Shown here: piece by piece, positions 1 through 8,733 of the stretch | How positions within the stretch are numbered: the first letter of the stretch is position 1 | How the letters are laid out: the number at the start of each line of letters is the position of its first letter | Assembly: GCA_023512255.1 (NCBI GenBank) | Contig: JAILZY010000003.1 | Coordinates: 39,339-103,338, forward strand | Direction of reading: 5' to 3' | DNA length: 64,000 nucleotides | Origin: a bacterium | GTDB lineage: Bacteria > SZUA-182 > DTGQ01 | Notes under the pieces: generated by a model | Seen by the model: only the letters and a program-made list of their open reading frames with translations | Told to the model about the DNA's origin: nothing | The model's database searches: none | Program-made: the position numbers and the translations under genes

Positions 1-160
1 TCGGCTGCAGATCAATCAAAGCTGCCTGTTGAGAGGTATTGTAGGCTCTCACCTCAGCAATGATATTCGGCTCAGCGGCTGATGAGGCTCTCGGAGCAGT
101 TCCTAAAAACAGCGCCATTACAGCAAGTAATAAAAGGATTCGAAGCCATCTACTTTCCAC
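1..160 (-). CDS. Exported protein, N-terminal part only (cut by window edge)
   Basis: A minus-strand reading frame opens with GTG at 160 and runs off the left edge, giving 53 residues. A strong ribosome binding site (AGGAGG) lies about 8 bases before the GTG. The N-terminus is a clear signal peptide: ESRWLR, then the hydrophobic run ILLLLAVMALFLG, then a small-residue cleavage region (RASSAAE). The visible mature part starts EPNIIAEVRAYNTSQQAALI. That is too little to name a family; an AMIN-like or secretin-associated protein is conceivable but unproven. The function is unknown. Confidence 0.7.
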   Translation of the reverse strand, partial: MESRWLRILLLLAVMALFLGTAPRASSAAEPNIIAEVRAYNTSQQAALIDLQP

Positions 161-506
161 GTATTCTTCCTCCTCTCAGCAATTTAAAATTTTCTGGATA
201 AATATAAGCCATTGTTGGGTAATGCCATTGTTGGGTAATATAGATTGCATAATAAATATAATCGCAGAATAAATATGCATGATAAAAGATATTTCTTACT
301 GTAATAAAAAACTTTCAGGTGATAGGTTTAAAATATGGTTTCCTTGCCTAAACTTTCTCGATTGTGTAGTTTAAGAGATTTTGGCCACTCTTTTTGATAA
401 GCTGAAACCACAGAGGATAAAATAAAGAATGGAGATGAAAAAGATTGCTGAAAAACTTGAAACGATTCTGCTCTAATCCCCCCAAGCTCCCACATCTTCT
501 ATAATC
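161..506. other. Intergenic, no gene seen
   Basis: AT-rich spacer between two minus-strand exported-protein genes. It holds a short local repeat (ATTGTTGGGTAATG.. at about 212-237) but no convincing frame, terminator or RNA gene. It must contain the promoter of the gene ending at the window edge; I could not place it. Confidence 0.5.
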
Positions 507-1124
507 TCACCAATAGGGGCTTGCTGAGGCCCATGATGATTGCTGGGCATATTCAGATTTCCAGGGCAAGCTGGGAATATAGGGGCCGCCCTGATACGGC
601 AAGATACCACCTGGGGCATTCTGAGGAGGATTTATTCCAAGCAGACCAAAAACCAAAAACCGATCTTCCTTCTCAAGCACCCTTGCTCTGCTGGCCACTA
701 CTTGCTGCGAAGGTGCTGGAGCAGAAGTAGAATTCAAGGCAATGACCTCACCTCGGCTCAATTTGTAGGTTCTGTCGCCTGAAACCGCCTCCACCGCTCC
801 GCTCAGGCATCTGAATTTTCGATCAATTTCAGACTCATAGGCCAGCTCATCACCCTGATCAAGAATCAATTGGGTATCCTCCACTTCGACCACCGATGTC
901 CCTTCCAAAGAGATGACCCTGGTCTGAGGAGTGAGAAGAAGTTCTTTTTCCCCACCTTCACAGAAAATTCTCTCTCCATCAGGATTGATTAAAAGCAGCT
1001 TTCCTGTGTTTATCCGCACCACAGCTTTGATCTGTCCCTCAGCCGCAAGAGCAGTGGAAGATAAAAGCGCGGCTGCAAATAACATCACTAACACTCTACC
1101 TACTCTTTCCTTTCGCTTTTTCAT
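507..1124 (-). CDS. Secreted protein of unknown function
   Basis: The 205-residue product starts at an ATG preceded by a G-rich ribosome binding site (AAGGGGG). Residues 1-28 form a typical signal peptide (KKRKERVGR, hydrophobic core, cleavage near ALA-AEG). The next 100 residues are rich in short beta-strand-like stretches with a FecR-like flavour (TRVISLEGTSVVEVEDTQ), ending in a proline/glycine-rich tail (NPPQNAPGGILPYQGG) with aromatic residues. No catalytic motif is visible. A periplasmic or surface protein is likely; the family is not recognised. Its neighbour upstream of the window edge is also exported. Confidence 0.7.
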   Translation of the reverse strand: MKKRKERVGRVLVMLFAAALLSSTALAAEGQIKAVVRINTGKLLLINPDGERIFCEGGEKELLLTPQTRVISLEGTSVVEVEDTQLILDQGDELAYESEIDRKFRCLSGAVEAVSGDRTYKLSRGEVIALNSTSAPAPSQQVVASRARVLEKEDRFLVFGLLGINPPQNAPGGILPYQGGPYIPSLPWKSEYAQQSSWASASPYW

Positions 1125-1680
1125 GGTTCCCCCTTAAATGTAAATATAATATAATTTTTAGATTGATAAACAATGTGATACGCTTTTTCTCTCTCTATCT
1201 CACGGCTCACTCTGAAAAAAGGTTTTCTACCCTTCTTGCCCCTTTTATCAATAATATTCCAATTCACCGCCATTGAATTTATACTCTTTATACATCCAGT
1301 TGTCAATAACTATCTTCTACTTGATATATTATTTGAATTCTCTTCTTGTACTTTCACCCCACTCTCTTGGCTGTCAATCCTCATTTGATCAGGAAGAGCT
1401 GTCTGCTTATTTCTCTGACCTTCACCTCCTAGATAATGGACGTCATACTGCTTTTTGATTTGATTAACAGGTCAAAGAAGTAAATTTTTTGAGGAAAGTG
1501 TTTCTCGGAAAAATTTGCCAAACCTAGATCTTTTATCGGAGCAAAAGGTTAGTTTCATCGTGCATATACTTTTTCATTGCTTATGCTCAGGATGACCAAA
1601 AGTTAATAAGTTTCAATATTTCAATCAGTTACAAAAAATGAAAAAGTATAGAATCGTGGAAGTAAGGCTTTAAAAAAGCC
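1125..1680. other. Intergenic with a 14-bp inverted repeat
   Basis: No gene seen. Perfect inverted 14-mers at 1565-1578 (TATACTTTTTCATT) and 1637-1650 enclose about 58 bases, and a short hairpin AGGCTTT/AAAGCCT lies at 1665-1680, just before the family B repeat. The stretch looks like the remains of small palindromic elements rather than a gene. Confidence 0.5.
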
Positions 1681-1794
1681 TAATCGCTATATAACCAACC
1701 ATAATGATTTATAACCTTCTAGCCAAATAATTATTTAACTTGTCTATCGCTACCTCATTATGTCAAATTATAAACCTTTATGGTCAGGTACTTA
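1681..1794 (+). repeat. Family B dispersed palindromic repeat, copy 1
   Basis: About 114 bp whose ends are imperfect inverted repeats (AACCATAATGATTTATAACC at the left, TTATAAACCTTTATGGTC at the right). The inner sequence ATAATTATTT.ACTTGTC...GCTAC.TCATTATGTCAA is shared with the copy at 47351-47473 read on the other strand. It lies 15 bp past the stop of the DUF374 gene, so it may also act as a transcript end. No coding capacity; likely a MITE-type element. Confidence 0.7.
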
Positions 1795-1808
1795 TCCAGC
1801 GCCCTTAC

Positions 1809-2489
1809 TCAGTCGCCAAAATAGCGGTCTGCCTGCTCGGTGATCTGATTCAGCCGAGCTTCCAGGAGCTTGCGCTTTTCTTCGATGGCCAGACGATCCT
1901 CATCTGCACCAACCCATATCGGATCACCGAAGATAAATACCCCTCTAGCAAAGGGATAGGGAATGAAAAACCGGTCCCAGGTTGATAAAAATTTTCCTCG
2001 GCACGCACTGAAAGCCACCGGCACAAGGGGACAGCCGCTCAGGCGGGCCAGGAGGATGGCTCCGCTTTTGGCCTGCTGCCGTGGTCCCCTCGGTCCATCG
2101 GGAGCAATAGCCGCCTGAGAGCCTCTCTTTAGCTCTCTGGCAAGCTCCCGCAGGGCAGCTACCCCGTGCTGGCTGCTTGATCCCCGGACCGAATAATAGC
2201 CAAAATAGCGGATAATCCGACTGATCAGCTCTCCATCTCCATGCTGGCTGATCATCACTACTGCCCTTCGGCCAAGGCAGACCAGGGGCATCATCAGCAG
2301 CCGTCCATGCCAGAAGACATAGATGACTGCACCTCCCCTAGACCATAAATCATCGACCTTTTCCCTTCCGATCCACACCTTGCGCAGCGTCAGCCCTAAA
2401 ACCCTAATCAGCCAAGCCCCAAGCCAGGGAAAAAGCTCAAGATTGAGCAGCCTTTTTTTCCATTTTTTCCGAATCGTCTTCCAGCTCAC
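1809..2489 (-). CDS. DUF374-type lysophospholipid/lipid A acyltransferase
   Basis: The 226-residue protein belongs to the DUF374 branch of the LPLAT acyltransferases. Visible motifs are an N-terminal amphipathic/hydrophobic stretch (residues 17-37), the acyltransferase histidine in FWHGR (about 59-63), and PDGPRGPR (about 130-137), the substrate-binding block of the family. In Gram-negative bacteria these enzymes are thought to acylate Kdo2-lipid A or a phospholipid at the inner membrane. The gene overlaps the end of lpxB by 4 bp (ATGA-type), which indicates translational coupling and supports a role in lipid A assembly. The exact acceptor cannot be told from sequence. Confidence 0.88.
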   Translation of the reverse strand: MSWKTIRKKWKKRLLNLELFPWLGAWLIRVLGLTLRKVWIGREKVDDLWSRGGAVIYVFWHGRLLMMPLVCLGRRAVVMISQHGDGELISRIIRYFGYYSVRGSSSQHGVAALRELARELKRGSQAAIAPDGPRGPRQQAKSGAILLARLSGCPLVPVAFSACRGKFLSTWDRFFIPYPFARGVFIFGDPIWVGADEDRLAIEEKRKLLEARLNQITEQADRYFGD

Positions 2490-3835
2490 CGCTCAAGCAT
2501 CTCCATAACCACCTCAGCGGCCCGAGCAGCGCTTCCCGGCTCACCCAGTCGGTCCCTGATCTTTCGCAGCTCCCGGCGCATGTGCTCACGCCGCTTTTGA
2601 TCCTGCAAAATCTCCATAGCCAGAGAGGCGATTTTGTCTGCGTTAGCCTGATATTGAATCAACTCAGGAACGATTTTCTTCTCAGCCACCAGGTTGACCA
2701 GCCCGATATAAGGGACCCGAATCAGCATTCTCCCCAGGATATAGCTTAGCAGGGAGAGCCTATAGACCAGAATCATTGGGGTATTTAAAAGAGCGGTCTC
2801 CAGGGTAGCTGTGCCTGAGCTGACCAGGGCCAGATCAGCTACCCGGAGAATATCGTAGGTGCAGCTCTCTCGGCAGTGAATGGTAACTGATGGATATCGA
2901 CGAAGATAGGGCTCGACTACAGAGGGTTTGATCGTGGAAGCTAGGGCCAGCAGAAACTGAAGATCAGGTTTTTGCCTGATGAGCTTTTCGGCTGCTCCCA
3001 GCAGTTGAGGTAAAATCCGTGAGATCTCACTTTTTCGACTGCCCGGCAAAAGGGCAATGATCGGCCTTTTCGGATCAACGCCCAGACGGCGGCAAATCTC
3101 TTCCCGCATACTCGCAGACTCTGCCGGCTGTCTGCGGCTGTCTGACTGAGGCGACTCAGCCGACTGTGGCTCTTTTGGCTCTGCTCCTCTCCCTGGGGCT
3201 AACGCCAAGGGGTAGGGATTAATGCTCTCCATGCTAGGCTCTATCTCTCTTGGCTCTATCTCTCTCCCTGGGGCTATCTCTCCCCCGATCACATCCATCA
3301 GCGGATGGCCGATGAACCGCACATCCAGGCCGCATCCCTGGTATAGTGGAAGCTCAAAGGGAAAGATCACCAGCAGGGTATCCACAGTGCGAGCAATGGT
3401 CTTTATCCGCCATCTTCGCCAGGCCCACACCTGCGGACTTATATAGTAGAGCACCTTGATATGCTCACGTCTAGCCACCTTAGCCAGACGGAGATTGAAA
3501 TCAGGATAGTCGATCAGAATCAAAAGATCAGGCCGCTTGGTTCGAATGAATTGACACAGAGAGCGAAAGGTCTGCCGGATGGCCCGCCAATGGAGCATAA
3601 CCTCGCCAATGCCAACCACAGCCAGATCATCAATGCGGCGGAGCAGCCGCACTCCCACCTCCTGCATCCTGCTGCCGCCGATGCCAAAAAGCTGCGCTGC
3701 CGGGAGCCGCTCCAGGATCTGCCTGGCCAGATTGGCCGCGTGCAAGTCACCGGAAGCCTCACCGGCTACCATGAGAATCACTGCTGACGATGAGGTAGAA
3801 CGCTCTTCTATAGCCACTCCTCCAGGCTTTGGCAA
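2486..3835 (-). CDS. lpxB: Lipid-A-disaccharide synthase LpxB with an extra internal segment
   Basis: LpxB joins UDP-2,3-diacylglucosamine to lipid X, forming the lipid A disaccharide at the inner membrane. The frame carries the family's N-terminal [28 protein letters not shown] and [11 protein letters not shown] blocks and the C-terminal SSGTATLE block. At 449 residues it is about 65 longer than usual. The excess is a low-complexity Pro/Glu/Ser-rich insert (residues about 180-240) between the GHPLMDV block and [14 protein letters not shown]. The start is uncertain: the TTG at 3835 has no good ribosome binding site and overlaps the upstream gene by 28 bp; a later GTG (about 3817 or 3784) is possible. 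It is followed by DUF374 with a 4-bp overlap. Confidence 0.93.
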   Translation of the reverse strand: MPKPGGVAIEERSTSSSAVILMVAGEASGDLHAANLARQILERLPAAQLFGIGGSRMQEVGVRLLRRIDDLAVVGIGEVMLHWRAIRQTFRSLCQFIRTKRPDLLILIDYPDFNLRLAKVARREHIKVLYYISPQVWAWRRWRIKTIARTVDTLLVIFPFELPLYQGCGLDVRFIGHPLMDVIGGEIAPGREIEPREIEPSMESINPYPLALAPGRGAEPKEPQSAESPQSDSRRQPAESASMREEICRRLGVDPKRPIIALLPGSRKSEISRILPQLLGAAEKLIRQKPDLQFLLALASTIKPSVVEPYLRRYPSVTIHCRESCTYDILRVADLALVSSGTATLETALLNTPMILVYRLSLLSYILGRMLIRVPYIGLVNLVAEKKIVPELIQYQANADKIASLAMEILQDQKRREHMRRELRKIRDRLGEPGSAARAAEVVMEMLER

Positions 3836-4905
3836 ACGTAAGCAATCTGCTCTAAGGTCATATCGGGAAAGATAGGAAGCGAGAGCACTTGCTGGCTAGC
3901 GGCAAGACTTTCAGGCAGATCCTCATCAGCATAGTTTAAGCCGCGATACACTTGCTGTTTGTGCACCGGAATCGGGTAGTGGACCGCAGTGGCTATCCCC
4001 TTGGCCCTCAGCGCCTCCTGGATTTCTGACCGGCGGCCCCTAACTCTGACGGTATATTGATTATAGACATGAAGGGCAAAATCTGCCTTATAGGGCGTGA
4101 CTGCCTTGCCAGCCAGCCGCTGATTATATTCAGCGGCCTTTTCGATCCGCAACCTACGGTTTTGATCAACCTCGGCCAGCTTTACCCGCAGGATAGCCGC
4201 CTGCAATTCATCCAACCGACTGTTGAACCCAAGCCTTACATGCACATATTTTTGCTCACTACCGTGGTCACGAAGCTGCCGCACTCTGGCCGCAACCTCT
4301 TCATCATTGGTCAAAACCATGCCGCCGTCTCCATAGCCGCCGAGATTCTTACTCGGGAAAAAGCTTAAGGCTCCTGCATCCCCTAAGGAGCCAACCTTTT
4401 TCCCCTTATATTCCGCACCAAAGGCCTGGGCACAATCCTCAATAACCTTCAGACCAAACTCTCTGGCTAGATCCAAAATTGGGTCCATATCCGCAGGCTG
4501 TCCATAGAGGTGGACAGGAAGAATCGCTTTGGTCTTTTTTGAAATCTTGGCCCGAATCTGTCCAGGATCAAGATTGTAGGTCCTAGGATCAATATCCACA
4601 AACACCGGTACCGCCCCAAGGTGAGAGATAGCCTCAGCCGTGGCTATAAAGGTAAAAGGCGTGGTAATGACCTCATCTTCCTGCCCTACTCCTACAGCCA
4701 TAAGAGCCAGCCGCAGGGCATCGGTTCCCGAAGCTACTCCGATGGCGTATCGGGTATTAATATAGGCGGCAATTTCCGCTTCCAAAGCTTCCACATTAGG
4801 CCCTAGAATAAAGCGGCCCGATTCCAAAACCCGCTCGATAGCCTTTTGAATCGGCTCTCTTAACCTGCGGTATTCTGCAACCAAGTCAACCATTGGTACA
4901 AACAT
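3808..4905 (-). CDS. DegT/DnrJ/EryC1-type sugar aminotransferase
   Basis: A PLP-dependent aminotransferase of the DegT/DnrJ/EryC1/StrS family, which puts an amino group on nucleotide-linked keto-sugars for LPS or glycan synthesis. Visible are [12 protein letters not shown] (cofactor phosphate site), [10 protein letters not shown] with the PLP-ring aspartate, and the Schiff-base lysine in [14 protein letters not shown]. The length of 365 residues is normal. ATG 4905 (MFVPMVDL) is chosen because GGAG lies 7 bases before it; an in-frame ATG at 4917 is possible but poorly placed. It sits directly before lpxB and may supply an amino sugar for lipid A or O-antigen, though the sugar cannot be deduced. 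Confidence 0.9.
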   Translation of the reverse strand: MFVPMVDLVAEYRRLREPIQKAIERVLESGRFILGPNVEALEAEIAAYINTRYAIGVASGTDALRLALMAVGVGQEDEVITTPFTFIATAEAISHLGAVPVFVDIDPRTYNLDPGQIRAKISKKTKAILPVHLYGQPADMDPILDLAREFGLKVIEDCAQAFGAEYKGKKVGSLGDAGALSFFPSKNLGGYGDGGMVLTNDEEVAARVRQLRDHGSEQKYVHVRLGFNSRLDELQAAILRVKLAEVDQNRRLRIEKAAEYNQRLAGKAVTPYKADFALHVYNQYTVRVRGRRSEIQEALRAKGIATAVHYPIPVHKQQVYRGLNYADEDLPESLAASQQVLSLPIFPDMTLEQIAYVCQSLEEWL

Positions 4906-4955
4906 AATCCACTCCATTTATAATCAGGTATAATCAGGTTATCATAAGATAAGCT

Positions 4956-5981
4956 TCATGGCAAAGCAGATTTGGCCATTTTAGCTTTTAAGTCAATGAT
5001 TCTGCGGCTAGCCTGATCAATGGCTGATCTTATTTCCTCATCCTGCCAATATCCATCCATCAGCGCCTCCCAGACCTGAATCTGCCGATCCGGCTCATGG
5101 CAAACCAGCAGGATATCTACTCCCGCCCTGACCGCGGCCAGGGCAGTCTCCTTAGGGGTAAAGTGATTAGTGATGGCTCCCATAGTCAAATCATCTGTGA
5201 TCACTAGCCCCTGAAAACCGATTGTCTGCCGCAGCAGCCCTCGGATAATCTTTGGCGAGAGCGTGGCTGGATACTCTGAATCAAGCTGGGTATACTTGAT
5301 GTGAGCCGTCATAATGATTGAAAGCCCTGCCTCTTGTATGCCCCTGACAAAGGGGATAAGCTCCCGCTGCCTAAGTGTCTCCAGAGGGCAATCAGAGACA
5401 GGGAGCTCATGGTGTGAATCCACGCTGACATCGCCATGGCCGGGAAAATGCTTGCCGCAGGCCAGCACTCCGCCAGCATGAAATCCGGCGATCAGCCGCT
5501 CACCAAGAGCAGCTACGGCCTGGGCTTCAGTGCCGAGGCAGCGCCGAGCCAAAAGGGTATTTTGGGGATTAGACAGCACGTCCAGAACCGGAGCTAGGTT
5601 GACCGTCAGGCCAAGGTTAGCCAACTCGCAAGCCAAGCCGTATCCAAACTGAAAAGCCTCTTTCAGACCGCGATTTGCCAGCAGCACAGGATCAGGGTAT
5701 TGCTCAACCAGCCAAGGTATCCGCGACACCTTGCCTCCTTCCTGATCAATAGCCATTAGAATCGGAAATTCACTTCCCACCTGCCGGTTCCACTCCTGCA
5801 CATCCCGGCACAACTGCCTGACCTGATCCGGCTCGACGATATTGGCTGCAAATAGAATCAGGCCACCGACTTTCTGCTCCCTGATCATCCTGCGGACAGA
5901 ATCATTCAGTTCGGTCCCCGAAAACCCAAACATGAGCATCTGGCCGACTTTTTTTTGAAGCTCATCTCTACTGGAGGGCAT
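4956..5981 (-). CDS. nagZ: Beta-N-acetylhexosaminidase, GH3 family (NagZ-like)
   Basis: The 341-residue glycoside hydrolase family 3 enzyme resembles NagZ, which removes N-acetylglucosamine from muropeptides during cell-wall recycling. Diagnostic blocks are AIDQEGGKVSR, the KHFPGHGDVSVDSHHELP segment carrying the Asp-His acid/base pair, and VITDDLTMGAI with the nucleophile aspartate. No signal peptide is seen, as expected for a cytoplasmic NagZ. The ATG has AGGA 8 bases upstream. A 38-bp gap separates it from the aminotransferase, so it may head that minus-strand operon. Confidence 0.92.
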   Translation of the reverse strand: MPSSRDELQKKVGQMLMFGFSGTELNDSVRRMIREQKVGGLILFAANIVEPDQVRQLCRDVQEWNRQVGSEFPILMAIDQEGGKVSRIPWLVEQYPDPVLLANRGLKEAFQFGYGLACELANLGLTVNLAPVLDVLSNPQNTLLARRCLGTEAQAVAALGERLIAGFHAGGVLACGKHFPGHGDVSVDSHHELPVSDCPLETLRQRELIPFVRGIQEAGLSIIMTAHIKYTQLDSEYPATLSPKIIRGLLRQTIGFQGLVITDDLTMGAITNHFTPKETALAAVRAGVDILLVCHEPDRQIQVWEALMDGYWQDEEIRSAIDQASRRIIDLKAKMAKSALP

Positions 5982-6062
5982 TGGTGCATCCTGAAAAAGA
6001 TATTTTATTTTAAATAATTTAAATAAATCTAAAAATTTAATTATTAAAATAAATCTAAGAAT

Positions 6063-6887
6063 CTAATAAATCTTAAGCTTTGGATCTACTGCATCCCGCA
6101 AGCCATCACCGATAAAATTGAAGCCAAGAACCATAATCATAATGGCTAGGCCGGGGAAAGCAGTAAGATGCGGGCTACTGAGCAGCACTGATCTGCCCTC
6201 GTTCAGCATGGCTCCCCAACTTGGAGTCGGTGGCTGAACCCCAAGACCGAGAAAGCTCAAACCTGCTTCAGCCACAATATTGCCAGCCAGACCAAAGGTG
6301 GCCTGGACCATGATCGGGCCAAGAACATTGGGCAGGATATGGCCAAAGATGATCCTCATCGGACCAAGCCCCAGAGCCTTAGCTGCCAAGACGAATTCGG
6401 TCTCCCGCAAGGAAAGCACCTGCCCCCTGACCAGCCGGGCATAGCTTGCCCAGCCAATAAGCCCCAGGGTCAAGATGACATTATTAAGACTTGGCCCCAA
6501 TACAGCCATAAAGGCAATGGTCAGCAAAATTCCTGGGAAAGCCATCAGAATATCTACCACCCGCATTATCAGCCCGTCAACCCAGCCCCCATAATAGCCG
6601 GCCAGAGAGCCAAGGCTAAACCCGATCAACACAGCTATGGTTACAGTCGAAAATCCCACCCATACAGATATCCGGCTACCGTAGATCATCCGGCTGAGAA
6701 TGTCCCGACCAAGGCTGTCCCGGCCAAGGGGATACCCAGGGCTTGGTTTGGCCAGACGATAAGACAGATCAATCTGGTTAGGTGGGTGAGGAGCAAAGAG
6801 TGGGGCAAAAATAGCCGTAGCCATGATTGCTCCGATAATTATTAGGCCAAAGACCGCCAGCTTGTTTTTAAATAATCGGGTCAACAC
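6063..6887 (-). CDS. Dipeptide/oligopeptide ABC transporter permease, DppC type
   Basis: The 274-residue inner-membrane permease has the DppC/OppC layout. An N-terminal membrane helix (residues 8-32) is followed by the GYPLGRDSLGRDILSRMIYG block, then five further helices. The EAA loop that contacts the ATPase reads EFVLAAKALGLGPMRIIFGHILPN. Substrate families for such systems are di/oligopeptides or nickel. It starts at GTG 6887, 23 bp after hemL. The usual partners (DppB, DppA, DppD/F) are not in the window, so it is an orphan or works with subunits encoded elsewhere. The ribosome binding site is weak. Confidence 0.9.
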   Translation of the reverse strand: MLTRLFKNKLAVFGLIIIGAIMATAIFAPLFAPHPPNQIDLSYRLAKPSPGYPLGRDSLGRDILSRMIYGSRISVWVGFSTVTIAVLIGFSLGSLAGYYGGWVDGLIMRVVDILMAFPGILLTIAFMAVLGPSLNNVILTLGLIGWASYARLVRGQVLSLRETEFVLAAKALGLGPMRIIFGHILPNVLGPIMVQATFGLAGNIVAEAGLSFLGLGVQPPTPSWGAMLNEGRSVLLSSPHLTAFPGLAIMIMVLGFNFIGDGLRDAVDPKLKIY

Positions 6888-6909
6888 TGAAATTTTGGCT
6901 AAAAAGATT

Positions 6910-8205
6910 CTATTTCGCCAACCGAGCGAATACCGTATGGGCTGCGGCTAAAGTTCGTTCGATATCTTCATCTGAATGGGCCAGAGAAACAAAAACCGCT
7001 TCAAACTGTGATGGCGGCAGATAGATCCCCTCTTCCAGCATCCCCTGAAAATAGCGGGCAAACATCTCCTGATTAGACCGAAGGGCAGAGGCATAGTCGG
7101 TAACCTGCTCTTTGGTAAAAAAGAGAGTAAAGATCGAGCCTGCCCGATTCATCGACACCTCAAGCCCAAAAGCCCTGGCCGAGGCCAGAAGCCCATTAGC
7201 CAGCCGCTCTGCTCTTTCCTCAAGTTGCCGGTAAACTTCCGGTGAGGACAGAAGCTTCAAGGTGGCTAAGCCAGCGGCCATAGCCAGGGGATTCCCGGAC
7301 AAGGTCCCGGCCTGATAGATCGGCCCCAATGGAGCCAAAAATTGCATGATCTCTTTCTTGCCGCCAAAGGCACCTACTGGCAAGCCGCCGCCGATGATTT
7401 TCCCCAGACAGGTGAGGTCTGGTTTGATATGGTACAGCTCCTGGGCTCCTCCCTGACTCAACCTAAAGCCACTTATAACCTCATCAAAGATCAGGACAAT
7501 ATCATGCCTTTCAGTCAACTCCCGCAGGTCTTCAAGAAATCCCTTGCGGGGAAGAATCACGCCCATGTTTCCAGGCACAGGCTCTACAATGATACAGGCA
7601 ATATCTCGGCGAAAGTCCTGAAGAACACGGCTTACCTGATCAATATCGTTAAATGGCAAGGCAATCGTCTGATGAGCCAAACTGGTAGGAATACCACCAC
7701 TAGTGGGGACCCCCAGGGTTGTCGCTCCCGAGCCAGCCTTAACCAGCAAGCTGTCTACATGGCCATGATAGCACCCTTCAAACTTGATAATCTTATCACG
7801 GCCCTTATATCCTCTGGCCAGGCGAATGGCGCTCATGACCGCCTCGGTTCCAGAGTTAACCATCCTGACCTGCTCGATTGATGGAAACCTCTGGCAGATG
7901 AGCTGAGCCAGCTCAACTTCCAGGCTGGTCGAAGCCCCAAAGCTCAACCCATTTTCCGCCGCAGCCTGAATCGCCCGCACCACCTCCGGATGAGCATGCC
8001 CCAGGATCATCGGCCCCCAGGAGCCTACATAGTCAATGTATTCATTGCCATCAACATCGTAAATCTTTGATCCACTAGCCCGGTCGATAAACAGAGGATT
8101 TCCCCCTACTGCCTTGAAAGCTCGAACAGGACTATTGACCCCGCCCGGGATGTGCTTCTGGGCTTTTTCAAACCAATACTTTGATTTTTCTGTAACTTTT
8201 CCCAT
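6910..8205 (-). CDS. hemL: Glutamate-1-semialdehyde 2,1-aminomutase HemL
   Basis: HemL converts glutamate-1-semialdehyde to 5-aminolevulinate in the C5 route to tetrapyrroles, in the cytoplasm with PLP. The 431-residue frame contains the N-terminal [13 protein letters not shown] block, [25 protein letters not shown], the DEVISGFR cofactor aspartate and the Schiff-base lysine in [17 protein letters not shown] 8205 is chosen because AAGGAG lies 8 bases upstream and it gives the family's usual N-terminus; 12 additional upstream codons are open. The permease gene follows after 23 bp. No other heme gene is nearby. Confidence 0.95.
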   Translation of the reverse strand: MGKVTEKSKYWFEKAQKHIPGGVNSPVRAFKAVGGNPLFIDRASGSKIYDVDGNEYIDYVGSWGPMILGHAHPEVVRAIQAAAENGLSFGASTSLEVELAQLICQRFPSIEQVRMVNSGTEAVMSAIRLARGYKGRDKIIKFEGCYHGHVDSLLVKAGSGATTLGVPTSGGIPTSLAHQTIALPFNDIDQVSRVLQDFRRDIACIIVEPVPGNMGVILPRKGFLEDLRELTERHDIVLIFDEVISGFRLSQGGAQELYHIKPDLTCLGKIIGGGLPVGAFGGKKEIMQFLAPLGPIYQAGTLSGNPLAMAAGLATLKLLSSPEVYRQLEERAERLANGLLASARAFGLEVSMNRAGSIFTLFFTKEQVTDYASALRSNQEMFARYFQGMLEEGIYLPPSQFEAVFVSLAHSDEDIERTLAAAHTVFARLAK

Positions 8206-8460
8206 AAAGATTCTCCTTCGAGAAGGAGAAGGGAGCAGCAAGCCTTTTATTATTTCCCCTCTCTTATCTTGTCTTGAGTGATGAAATTATAGGCTATCAT
8301 ATTCATTCTTCTCTCAGCTTGTCAACCTATTTTTTTCGGACTATTTTTTGGCCAAAGTTTTATAAGCCAAAATAATATCTTGGCTCAAAGTTTAAAATCT
8401 TGCCGGCAAGAGATTTTTTGACAATATCCGATCAAATTGGATATGATTCCACCACTAGTA

Positions 8461-8605
8461 TAAGGTGGTCTTTTCGCTAACAAAGTGCGCAAGCTGGGGG
8501 CGAACACAAGGGCCGCCCCTACAATTAGCTTATCCGCCCCTTCAATTTATAGCGTAATTGATCCGCTGCGCACTTGTGTTAAGCACTTGGCGAGAAAACC
8601 ACTTA
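8461..8605 (-). repeat. Family A palindromic element, copy 1
   Basis: About 145 bp upstream of hemL. One end reads GGTGGTCTTTTCGCTAAC and the other, reversed, AAGTGGTTTTCTCGCCAAG, forming imperfect terminal inverted repeats. Next to the second end lies the family core GCGCAGCGGATCAATTACGC, and the centre has GC-rich pieces (GTAGGGGCGG, GGGCGGCC) that can pair. The same ends and core occur near 27.7, 36.7, 37.4 and 55.7 kb. There is no coding capacity. MITE-like. Confidence 0.8.
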
Positions 8606-8673
8606 AGAAAGCTAGCCTGAAGTATGTAGGCAAATGGGCAGCGCGCCTTACTTGAGGCGAGGCTAGAAGCAAC

Positions 8674-8711
8674 CAAATGTCGAGTTATAAACCTTTATGG
8701 TCAGGCATTTA
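8674..8711 (+). repeat. Family B repeat, partial copy 2
   Basis: Only the right end of family B is present (GTCGAGTTATAAACCTTTAT then GGTCAGGCATTTA). It sits 22 bp beyond the stop of the lytic transglycosylase gene, the same position relative to a minus-strand gene as copy 1. It is a solo end or truncated element. Confidence 0.6.
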
Positions 8712-8733
8712 GAAGAATAAAGCGGGGAAGATG

